From Streptomyces sp. SID8374 (GTDB lineage: Bacteria > Actinomycetota > Actinomycetes > Streptomycetales > Streptomycetaceae), in NCBI RefSeq assembly GCF_009865135.1, contig NZ_WWGH01000002.1:372001-436000 (forward strand): a DNA stretch of 64,000 nucleotides, written 5' to 3'. A model generated the notes under the pieces. The model was given only the letters and a program-made list of their open reading frames with translations, did no database searches and had not been told where the DNA came from. Shown here one piece after another: positions 7,397 through 14,767 of the stretch (positions within the stretch are counted from its first letter, which is position 1; every line of letters begins with the position of its first letter). Made by a program: the position numbers and the translations under genes.

Positions 7397-9550
7397 ATGA
7401 AACCGACCGAGAGCGCCGCCCCGGTGTCGCGGCTGCAAGGTTTCGTCGGCCTCACCTCCCCCGTGGGCGCCGCCGTCATAGGGATCGCGGCGTTACTGCT
7501 GGCGGCCGGCTTCTACCGCACGGTGCAGGACGGCCAGGCCCTCTTCCCGGACGGTGCCGTGGGCTGGTCGCTCGCCGTGCTCACCGGGATCATCGTCGGC
7601 CACCTGGTCGCGCTCGGCCGCGACCGCTGGTGGGGCGGCACCGGCTCCGGTGCCGCCCTCACCCTCGCCGTGCTGCTCCTCTACGGCTGGCTGCCCGCCG
7701 GGCTGGTCAGCCTGGTCGTCGTCGTGCTCGTCGGGAGCGCCCGCAGACACCGCTGGTGGCAGGGGCTCCTGCACGGTGCGGTGGACATCCTCGGCATCGG
7801 GGCGGCGGCGCTCGTGCTGGCCGCGTTCGGCGTGGTCCCGACGGTGGAGCAGCCCTGGCTGCCACTCGACTGGTCCATCGCCGCCGTACCGGAACTGCTC
7901 CTGACGGCGTCCACGTACCTCCTCGTCACCCGGGTCCTGCTGTGGTACGCGGGAGCCCCGCAGAACGGCGGGCTGCCGACCATCGCCCGCACCGCCCTGC
8001 TGCGCCAAGGGCTCGTCGCCGTCGCCCTGCTCGGCCTCGCCCCGCTGATCTGCGTCGTGGCGATGTCCATGCCCGTCGTGCTGCCGCTCTTCGCGGTCCC
8101 GCTGATCGCCCTGGACTCCACGCTGTGGATCGCCCGCGCCCGCGCCGAGGAGCAGCTGCGGGACCCCCTGACCGGCCTGCCCAACCGCCAGTGGCTGCTG
8201 GAGCGGACCTGGTCGGCGCTGGAGGACGCCGAGAGCGTGGGCACCAGGTCGGGCCTCGTCCTGATCGACCTGGACCGCTTCCGCGCCGTCAACGACACCC
8301 TCGGCCACCTCGCCGGGGACCGGCTGCTCCTCCAGATAGCGGAACGCCTGCGCCTGGCCCTGCCGCCCGGCGCGGAGGCGGCCCGGCTCGGCGGCGACGA
8401 GTTCGCCGTACTGCTGCCCCAGGCCGACTCGACCACCAGCGCCCAGCGGGTCGCCCGCCACCTGGTCGCCGAGCTCTCCTCGCCCCTCGACCTGGACGGG
8501 CTGGTCCTCGTGCTGGAGGCCAGCGCCGGGGTCGCCGTCTACCCGGACCACGCGCTGGACGCCGAGGGGCTGCTGCGCCGCGCGGACGTCGCGATGTACC
8601 AGGCCAAGCGCGACCGTACGGGCGTGGAGGTCTACGAGTCGAAGCGGGACAGCAACACCCCCGACCGGCTCGGGCTGCTGGGCGATCTGCGCCGGGCGCT
8701 GGACGCGGGCGACGTGGAGCTGCACTACCAGCCCAAGGTCCGCTTCGACGGGCAGGTCGCCGGTCTGGAGGCGCTGGTGCGCTGGGTGCACCCGGAGCGC
8801 GGCCGGGTCCCCCCGGACGAGTTCATCGCCATCGCGGAGTCCTCCGGCCTGATGCCGCACCTCACGGAGTACGTCCTGGAGACGGCGCTCGCGCAGGTCG
8901 CCCGGTGGCGGGCGCAGGGCCTGTTCGTGCCGGTCGCGGTCAACGTCTCGCCCCGCGATGTGCACACCCCCGGCTTCGCGGGCGGGGTCGCCGCCCGGCT
9001 CGCCCGGCACGGCGTCCCGGCCTCGGCGCTCCAGCTGGAGATCACCGAGCACGTCCTGCTGGAGGACCCGCAGCGGGCCGCCGACACCCTGGCCGGGCTG
9101 ACCGCGCACGGCGTGAAGATGTCCCTGGACGACTTCGGTACGGGGTACTCCTCCCTCGTACATCTGCGCAGGCTGCCGGTGAGCGAGCTGAAGATCGACC
9201 GGTCGTTCGTGGCCCGGCTCGCCGTCGACCACGAGGACGCGGAGATCGTCCGCTGCACGATCGACCTGGCCCACTCGCTCGGCCTGGTCGTCGTCGCCGA
9301 GGGCGTCGAGGACGACGAGACCTGGGAGCGGCTGCGGGACCTGCGGTGCGACGCGGTGCAGGGCTGGCTGGTGGCGGCCGCGATGCCGCCCCAGGAGACG
9401 ACGGCCTGGCTCCGGGCGCGCGGCGAGCACGGCTGGCGGCGCCCCGCCGAGCTGGAGGCCCAGGCGGCGGCCGCGGCGGCGAACGGCAAGCCGGACACCG
9501 AGCAGCACCAGCCCCAGGGGCGTACGGTCTCAGGCCCGGCGACGGCCTGA
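7397..9550 (+). CDS. rmdB: membrane GGDEF-EAL c-di-GMP protein RmdB, with a TTA codon
   Basis: 717 residues. The N-terminal third (about residues 20-240) is hydrophobic, with several membrane helices. The GGDEF domain has an intact RLGGDEF at the active site, but no RxxD inhibitory site at the usual place five residues before it. The EAL domain looks fully catalytic: LEALVRW, EITEH, LDDFGTGYSSL, LKIDRSF and AEGVED. It should make and/or degrade c-di-GMP, the signal that controls Streptomyces development through BldD; RmdB is the recognised family member next to ligA and gatC. Codon 33 (7493-7495) is TTA, decoded only by the bldA tRNA, which would tie translation to development. I chose the ATG at 7397 for the GAGAGGGACGGA upstream. 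Confidence 0.9.
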   Translation: MKPTESAAPVSRLQGFVGLTSPVGAAVIGIAALLLAAGFYRTVQDGQALFPDGAVGWSLAVLTGIIVGHLVALGRDRWWGGTGSGAALTLAVLLLYGWLPAGLVSLVVVVLVGSARRHRWWQGLLHGAVDILGIGAAALVLAAFGVVPTVEQPWLPLDWSIAAVPELLLTASTYLLVTRVLLWYAGAPQNGGLPTIARTALLRQGLVAVALLGLAPLICVVAMSMPVVLPLFAVPLIALDSTLWIARARAEEQLRDPLTGLPNRQWLLERTWSALEDAESVGTRSGLVLIDLDRFRAVNDTLGHLAGDRLLLQIAERLRLALPPGAEAARLGGDEFAVLLPQADSTTSAQRVARHLVAELSSPLDLDGLVLVLEASAGVAVYPDHALDAEGLLRRADVAMYQAKRDRTGVEVYESKRDSNTPDRLGLLGDLRRALDAGDVELHYQPKVRFDGQVAGLEALVRWVHPERGRVPPDEFIAIAESSGLMPHLTEYVLETALAQVARWRAQGLFVPVAVNVSPRDVHTPGFAGGVAARLARHGVPASALQLEITEHVLLEDPQRAADTLAGLTAHGVKMSLDDFGTGYSSLVHLRRLPVSELKIDRSFVARLAVDHEDAEIVRCTIDLAHSLGLVVVAEGVEDDETWERLRDLRCDAVQGWLVAAAMPPQETTAWLRARGEHGWRRPAELEAQAAAAAANGKPDTEQHQPQGRTVSGPATA

Positions 9551-9637
9551 GGCGCGGCCCCGGGCCCGTACCGAAAACGTCCGAAAGGGGCGGGCCGATC
9601 GGGGCGGGGTACCCGGCCCGATCAGACCCCATAGGAT

Positions 9638-9703
9638 TGGGGGTCGGTGGCACATTTCCACCGTCCGTCCGGACGGACGGTGGAAATGTGCCACCGACCC
9701 CCA
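9638..9703. repeat. perfect 66-bp palindrome without spacer
   Basis: The left arm 9638-9670 and right arm 9671-9702/3 are exact reverse complements over 33 bp, with the centre between 9670 and 9671. No T run follows, so it is not an ordinary terminator. A TAGGAT box at 9632-9637 touches its left edge; a transcript from it would start inside the palindrome and carry a long 5' hairpin into gatC (ATG at 9739). Confidence 0.97.
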
Positions 9704-9738
9704 GCCAAAACCACACACCAACCCCTGAGGATCGCTGC

Positions 9739-10035
9739 ATGCCTGGCATCACGCGCGAGGAGGTCGCCCACCTCGCCCGGCTGGCGCGTCTGGAGCTGAA
9801 GGGCGAAGAGCTCGACCACTTCGCCGGTCAACTCGACGACATCATCGGCGCGGTCGCCCGCGTCTCCGAGGTCGCCGACCAAGACGTACCGCCGACCTCC
9901 CACCCGCTGCCGCTGACCAACGTCATGCGCGCGGACGAGGTCCGTCCGTCGCTCACCCCCGCGCAGGCGCTCTCCGGCGCCCCGGCCCAGGAGCAGCAGC
10001 GTTTCAAGGTGCCGCAGATCCTGGGGGAGGACTAA
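9739..10035 (+). CDS. gatC: Asp-tRNA(Asn)/Glu-tRNA(Gln) amidotransferase subunit C
   Basis: 98 residues, normal for GatC. It is the small clamp subunit that wraps around GatA and stabilises the GatCAB complex, which amidates mischarged Glu-tRNA(Gln) and Asp-tRNA(Asn). The N-terminal HLARLARLEL helix and the C-terminal MRADEVRPSL followed by FKVPQIL are typical. The ATG at 9739 has GAGG upstream. It is the first gene of gatC-gatA-(11540 small gene)-gatB, with 5 bp between gatC and gatA. Its leader contains the right half of the 66-bp palindrome. Confidence 0.95.
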   Translation: MPGITREEVAHLARLARLELKGEELDHFAGQLDDIIGAVARVSEVADQDVPPTSHPLPLTNVMRADEVRPSLTPAQALSGAPAQEQQRFKVPQILGED

Positions 10036-10040
10036 CCGCC

Positions 10041-11543
10041 ATGACGGACATCAGCACCATCATCAAGCTCACCGCGGCCGAGATCGCCGCGAAGATCGCC
10101 TCCGGCGAGCTCACCGCCGTCGAGGTCACCGAGGCCCACCTGGCCCGGATCGACGCCGTCGACGAGAAGGTCCACGCCTTCCTGCACATCGACCGCGAGG
10201 GCGCGCTCGCCCAGGCCCGTGCCGTGGACGCCAAGCGCGAGGCGGGCGAGAAGCTGGGCCCGCTGGCCGGCGTCCCGCTCGCGCTGAAGGACATCTTCAC
10301 CACCAAGGACATGCCGACCACCGTCGGTTCCAAGATCCTTGAGGGCTGGGTGCCGCCGTACGACGCCACGCTGACGCAGAAGCTGCGCGCAGCCGACGTC
10401 GTCATCCTCGGCAAGACCAACATGGACGAGTTCGCCATGGGGTCCTCCACCGAGAACAGCGCCTACGGCCCCACCGGCAACCCGTGGGACCTCACCCGCA
10501 TCCCCGGCGGCTCCGGCGGCGGCTCCTCCGCCGCCCTCGCCTCCTACGAGGCCCCCCTCGCCATCGGCACGGACACCGGCGGCTCCATCCGCCAGCCCGC
10601 CGCCGTCACCGGCACGGTCGGCGTCAAGCCCACCTACGGCGGCGTCTCCCGCTACGGCATGGTCGCCTTCTCGTCCTCCCTCGACCAGGGCGGGCCCTGC
10701 GCCCGTACGGTCCTGGACGCGGCGCTGCTCCACGAGGCCATCGCCGGGCACGACCCGCTGGACTCGACCTCCATCGACGCCCCGGTCCCGCCGGTCGTCG
10801 AGGCCGCGCGCAACGGCTCGGTCCAGGGCATGCGCGTCGGCGTCGTCAAGCAGTTCCGCGGCGAGGGCTACCAGGCCGGCGTCCTCCAGCGCTTCGACGA
10901 GTCGGTCGAACTGCTGAAGTCGCTCGGCGCGGACATCGTCGAGTTGGACTGCCCGTCCTTCGACCTGGCGCTCTCGGCGTACTACCTGATCGCGCCCTCC
11001 GAGTGCTCCTCCAACCTGGCCCGCTTCGACGCCATGCGCTACGGCCTGCGGGTCGGCGACGACGGCACGAAGTCGGCCGAGGAGGTCACCGCGCTCACCC
11101 GCGAGGCCGGTTTCGGCGACGAGGTCAAGCGCCGCATCATCCTGGGTACGTACGCGCTCAGCTCCGGCTACTACGACGCGTACTACGGCTCGGCCCAGAA
11201 GGTCCGCACCCTCATCACCCAGGACTTCGAGAAGGCCTTCGAGCAGGTCGATGTGATCGTCTCCCCGACGACCCCGACCACCGCCTTCCCGATCGGCGAG
11301 CGCGCCGACGACCCGATGGCGATGTACCTCGCGGACCTGTGCACCATCCCCACCAACCTGGCAGGCAACTCCGCCATGTCGCTCCCCTGCGGCCTGGCCC
11401 CGGAGGACGGGCTGCCGGTCGGACTGCAGATCATCGCCCCCGCCATGAAGGACGACCGGCTGTACAAGGTCGGAGCGGCCGTCGAGGCCGCCTTCGTGGA
11501 AAAGTGGGGGCACCCGCTGCTTGAGGAGGCTCCGTCGCTGTGA
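10041..11543 (+). CDS. gatA: Asp-tRNA(Asn)/Glu-tRNA(Gln) amidotransferase subunit A
   Basis: 500 residues, amidase-signature glutaminase of the GatCAB complex. It releases ammonia from glutamine and channels it to GatB. The Ser-cisSer-Lys triad is visible: Lys83 (LALKDIF), Ser158 in GGSGGGSS and Ser182 in GTDTGGSIRQPA, with the same spacing as in characterised GatA proteins. The start is the ATG 5 bp after gatC, and the Shine-Dalgarno GGAGGA lies inside the end of gatC, a sign of translational coupling. The stop overlaps the GTG of the next small gene by 4 bp. Confidence 0.97.
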   Translation: MTDISTIIKLTAAEIAAKIASGELTAVEVTEAHLARIDAVDEKVHAFLHIDREGALAQARAVDAKREAGEKLGPLAGVPLALKDIFTTKDMPTTVGSKILEGWVPPYDATLTQKLRAADVVILGKTNMDEFAMGSSTENSAYGPTGNPWDLTRIPGGSGGGSSAALASYEAPLAIGTDTGGSIRQPAAVTGTVGVKPTYGGVSRYGMVAFSSSLDQGGPCARTVLDAALLHEAIAGHDPLDSTSIDAPVPPVVEAARNGSVQGMRVGVVKQFRGEGYQAGVLQRFDESVELLKSLGADIVELDCPSFDLALSAYYLIAPSECSSNLARFDAMRYGLRVGDDGTKSAEEVTALTREAGFGDEVKRRIILGTYALSSGYYDAYYGSAQKVRTLITQDFEKAFEQVDVIVSPTTPTTAFPIGERADDPMAMYLADLCTIPTNLAGNSAMSLPCGLAPEDGLPVGLQIIAPAMKDDRLYKVGAAVEAAFVEKWGHPLLEEAPSL

Positions 11544-11782
11544 GTGCCATGGCAAAGAAGGCCAGTAACTTCAAGAAGTCCAAGACCGGGCTGTACGTCT
11601 CGCTCGGCAGTACCGCGTTCGGCGCGATCAGCATCGCCAAGCAGGCGAAGCTCGCCCGCCAGGACAACGACGTGCTGCGCCTCATCGACGCGGCGGTCTC
11701 CGCGGCCGCCATCGTCACCGGACTCGCGATCCTCTATCGCGAACTGAAGCGTCTCGGCGACGACGACGTCCTGCTGGGCTGA
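11540..11782 (+). CDS. small conserved hypothetical protein inside the gat operon
   Basis: 80 residues, not a recognised domain. The N-terminus is strongly basic (AKKASNFKKSKTG). A moderately hydrophobic stretch around residues 17-30 (LYVSLGSTAFGAIS) and another around 48-62 (AAVSAAAIVTGLAIL) follow, then an acidic end. Two weak membrane or amphipathic helices are possible. The GTG at 11540 overlaps the gatA stop (GTGA) and has GGAGG at 11525-11529 with 10-bp spacing; the in-frame ATG at 11549 is too far from it. It sits between gatA and gatB, 16 bp before gatB, so it is translated with the amidotransferase subunits. A role in the complex is possible but unproven. Confidence 0.8.
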   Translation: MSAMAKKASNFKKSKTGLYVSLGSTAFGAISIAKQAKLARQDNDVLRLIDAAVSAAAIVTGLAILYRELKRLGDDDVLLG

Positions 11783-11798
11783 GAGGGAAAGTTTCACC

Positions 11799-13307
11799 GT
11801 GACTGTCACCGACCTGGTGTCGTACGAGGACGCGCTCGCGTCCTACGACCCCGTCATGGGCCTCGAAGTCCATGTCGAACTCGGCACCAAGACCAAGATG
11901 TTCTGCGGCTGCTCCACGGAGCTGAAGCAGGACGCCAACTCCCAGACCTGTCCGGTCTGTCTCGGACTGCCCGGCGCGCTGCCGGTCGTCAACGAGATCG
12001 GCGTGGAGTCGGCCATCAAGATCGGCCTCGCGCTCAACTGCGAGATCGCCGAGTGGTGCCGCTTCGCCCGGAAGAACTACTTCTATCCGGACATGCCGAA
12101 GAACTTCCAGACCTCCCAGTACGACGAGCCGATCGCCTTCGACGGCTATCTGGACGTCCAGCTGGAGGACGGCGAGATCTTCCGGGTGCAGATCGAACGC
12201 GCCCACATGGAGGAGGACACCGGCAAGTCGACGCACGTCGGCGGCGCCACCGGCCGTATCCACGGCGCGTCCCACTCGCTGCTGGACTACAACCGGGCCG
12301 GCATCCCGCTCATCGAGATCGTCACCAAGCCGATCGAGGGAGCGGGCGCCCGTGCCCCCGAGGTCGCCAAGGCGTACGTCGCCGAGCTCCGCGAGCTGAT
12401 CAAGGCCCTCGGGGTCTCCGAGGCCCGCATGGAGATGGGCCAGATGCGCTGCGACGTCAACCTGTCGCTGCGCCCCAACGGCACCGAGACGTTCGGTACG
12501 CGCTCCGAGACGAAGAACGTGAACTCGCTGCGTTCCGTCGAGAGGGCCGCGCGCTTCGAGATCCAGCGGCACGCCGCCGTGCTGTCCTCGGGCGGCACGA
12601 TCGTGCAGGAGACCCGGCACTTCCACGAGGAGGACGGCTCCACCACGGCCGGCCGCATCAAGGACAACGCCGAGGACTACCGCTACTTCCCCGAGCCGGA
12701 CCTGGTGCCCGTGGCACCCGCCCGCGACTGGGTCGAGGAGCTCCGCAAGGGCCTCCCCGAGCTGCCCCGGCTGCGGCGCGCCCGGCTCAAGGAGGAGTGG
12801 GGCGTCTCCGAGCACGACATGCAGTCCATCCTCAACGCGGGCGCGGTCGACCTGATCGTCGCCACGACCGAGGCGGGCGCCCCGTCGGACCAGGCCCGCA
12901 AGTGGTGGATGGGCGAGCTGGCCCGTAACGCCAACGAGACCGGCCGCGGTCTGGACGAGCTGCCGATCACCCCGGCGCAGGTCGCCCGGGTCGCCGCGCT
13001 CGTCGCGGCGGGCGACCTCAACGACAAGCTGGCCCGCCAGGTCATCGAGGGCGTCCTCGCGGGCGAGGGCGACCCGGACACCGTCGTCGAGAAGCGCGGC
13101 CTGAAGGTCGTCTCGGACGAGGGCGCGCTCTCCACGGCCGTGGACGAGGCCATCGCGGGCAACGCGGCCATCGCGGACAAGATCCGCGGCGGCAAGGTCG
13201 CGGCGGCGGGCGCGCTCGTCGGCGCGGTCATGAAGGCCACCCGAGGCCAGGCGGACGCGGCGCGCGTGCGCGAGCTGATCCTGGAGAAGCTCGGCGTCGA
13301 GGGCTGA
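11799..13307 (+). CDS. gatB: Asp-tRNA(Asn)/Glu-tRNA(Gln) amidotransferase subunit B
   Basis: 502 residues. It is the kinase/transamidase subunit that activates the misacylated tRNA with ATP and adds ammonia delivered from GatA. The N-terminal cradle is clear: GLEVHVEL, the CGCSTEL...CPVCLG zinc-binding cysteines and FARKNYFYPDMPKNFQ. The helical domain and a C-terminal YqeY-like tail (residues ~350-500) complete the usual length. The GTG start has GAGAGGGAAAG before it. Last gene of the gat operon; a strong hairpin follows 20 bp after the stop. Confidence 0.97.
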   Translation: MTVTDLVSYEDALASYDPVMGLEVHVELGTKTKMFCGCSTELKQDANSQTCPVCLGLPGALPVVNEIGVESAIKIGLALNCEIAEWCRFARKNYFYPDMPKNFQTSQYDEPIAFDGYLDVQLEDGEIFRVQIERAHMEEDTGKSTHVGGATGRIHGASHSLLDYNRAGIPLIEIVTKPIEGAGARAPEVAKAYVAELRELIKALGVSEARMEMGQMRCDVNLSLRPNGTETFGTRSETKNVNSLRSVERAARFEIQRHAAVLSSGGTIVQETRHFHEEDGSTTAGRIKDNAEDYRYFPEPDLVPVAPARDWVEELRKGLPELPRLRRARLKEEWGVSEHDMQSILNAGAVDLIVATTEAGAPSDQARKWWMGELARNANETGRGLDELPITPAQVARVAALVAAGDLNDKLARQVIEGVLAGEGDPDTVVEKRGLKVVSDEGALSTAVDEAIAGNAAIADKIRGGKVAAAGALVGAVMKATRGQADAARVRELILEKLGVEG

Positions 13308-13326
13308 CCACCTGATCGTCCCCGGA

Positions 13327-13362
13327 GGGGCGGTGCACCCGTATCGACGGGCGCACCGCCCC
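13327..13362 (+). terminator. hairpin terminator of the gat operon
   Basis: A 15-bp stem (13327-13341 with 13348-13362, one mismatch) closes a 6-base loop, TATCGA. There is no T tract, as is common in Streptomyces. It lies between the gatB stop and the permease start. Confidence 0.8.
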
Positions 13363-13385
13363 TTCACCCGTCCTGAGAGAGCCCC

Positions 13386-14645
13386 CTGAACACCGTCACC
13401 GCCGAGCTGGTCTCCTTCGCCCTCCTTTTGGGCGTCCTCGCCTTCGCCGTCGTACGCCCGAAGGGCCTGCCGGAGGCGGCCGTCGCCGTGCCCGCCGCCG
13501 TGCTCGTGGTGGCCGTCGGCGCGGTGTCCTGGCCCGAGGCGCGGGAACAGGTCGGCGAGCTGCTCCCCGTCGTCGGGTTCCTCGCCGCGATCCTGGTGCT
13601 GGCCCAGCTCTGCGCCGACGAAGGGCTGTTCCGGGCCGCCGGGGACCTGGTGGCCCGCGCCTGCCGGGGGCGGACCCGGCCCCTCCTCGGCGGGGTCTTC
13701 GTCGTCGCCTCGCTCATCACCGCCGTCCTGAGCCTCGACGCCACCGTGGTCCTGCTCACCCCGGTCGTCCTCGCCACCGCCGCCCGGGTCGGTGCGCGGC
13801 CGCGCCCGTACGTCTACGCCTGCGCGCACCTCGCCAACTCCGCCTCGCTCCTGCTCCCCGTCTCCAACCTCACCAACCTCTTGGCGTTCACCGCGAGCGG
13901 CCTCTCCTTCACCCGGTTCGCCGCGCTGATGGCGCTGCCGTGGCTGGCCGCGATCGCCGTGGAGTACGTGGTGTTCCGCCGCGCGTTCAGGGACGACCTG
14001 GCCGCCGGGGCGCACGCGCCGGATCCCGAGGCCGAGCGCACGCCCGTGCCCGTCTTCACGCTCGTCGTGCTGGCGCTGACGCTGGCCGGGTTCGTCGTGA
14101 CCTCGTTCGCGGGCGCCGAGCCGTTGTGGGCCGCGCTCGCGGGCGCGGCCGTGCTCGCCGTACGGGCCCTCGTCAAGCGCGAGACCACGCCCGTCGGGCT
14201 CGTCCGCTCGGCCAACCCGCTCTTCTGCCTCTTCGTCCTCGCGCTCGGCGTCGTCGTCAAGGCCGTCGTCGACAACGGCCTCGGTGACGGGATCGCCGCG
14301 CTCCTGCCCGACGGCGACACGCTCCCCGTCCTGCTCGGCGTCGCCGTGGTCGCCGCGCTCCTGGCCAACCTGATCAACAACCTGCCCGCGATCCTCGCCC
14401 TGCTCCCGATCGTCGCGGCGGCCGGCCCCGGACCGCTGCTCGCCGCCCTGATCGGGGTCAACATCGGCCCCAACCTCACGTACGTCGGCTCCCTCGCCAC
14501 CCTCCTGTGGCGCCGCATCCTGCACGCCCACGGGGACGCGCCGGAGCTGGGCCACTTCACCCGGCTGGGACTCGCGACCGTACCGGCGACGCTCCTCGCC
14601 TCCACCCTCGCGCTCTGGGGGTCGCTGCACCTCATCGGGGTGTAG
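13386..14645 (+). CDS. ArsB/SLC13-type membrane permease, probable CTG start
   Basis: 419 residues, almost wholly hydrophobic, about 10-12 membrane helices. The segments LSLDATVVLLTPVVL, ANSASLLLPVSNLTNLL and ANLINNLPAILALLPI are typical of the ion-transporter superfamily that includes ArsB arsenite pumps and NhaD/SLC13 carriers; the exact substrate is unknown. The start is odd. An in-frame TGA lies at 13374-13376, and the first plausible codons after it are CTG at 13386 (behind GAGAG) and TTG at 13428, which would cut into the first helix. I favour CTG. It follows the gat terminator and is probably monocistronic. Confidence 0.75.
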   Translation: MNTVTAELVSFALLLGVLAFAVVRPKGLPEAAVAVPAAVLVVAVGAVSWPEAREQVGELLPVVGFLAAILVLAQLCADEGLFRAAGDLVARACRGRTRPLLGGVFVVASLITAVLSLDATVVLLTPVVLATAARVGARPRPYVYACAHLANSASLLLPVSNLTNLLAFTASGLSFTRFAALMALPWLAAIAVEYVVFRRAFRDDLAAGAHAPDPEAERTPVPVFTLVVLALTLAGFVVTSFAGAEPLWAALAGAAVLAVRALVKRETTPVGLVRSANPLFCLFVLALGVVVKAVVDNGLGDGIAALLPDGDTLPVLLGVAVVAALLANLINNLPAILALLPIVAAAGPGPLLAALIGVNIGPNLTYVGSLATLLWRRILHAHGDAPELGHFTRLGLATVPATLLASTLALWGSLHLIGV

Positions 14646-14767
14646 GCCGCCGGTTGGACTTCTCGTACGGCCTCTTGGACGTTCACCACCGGGCCGTACG
14701 CAGTCCTTCCCGCCGCCACCTGACCTGACTAGCTTCCCGGCTGTAACCACCGAAACGGGAGGCTCCT

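Noticed and set aside
9638..9703. Reading the 66-bp palindrome as the rmdB terminator
   Set aside because: No T tract, no loop and arms twice as long as the other terminators here; the adjacent -10 box points to a start region.
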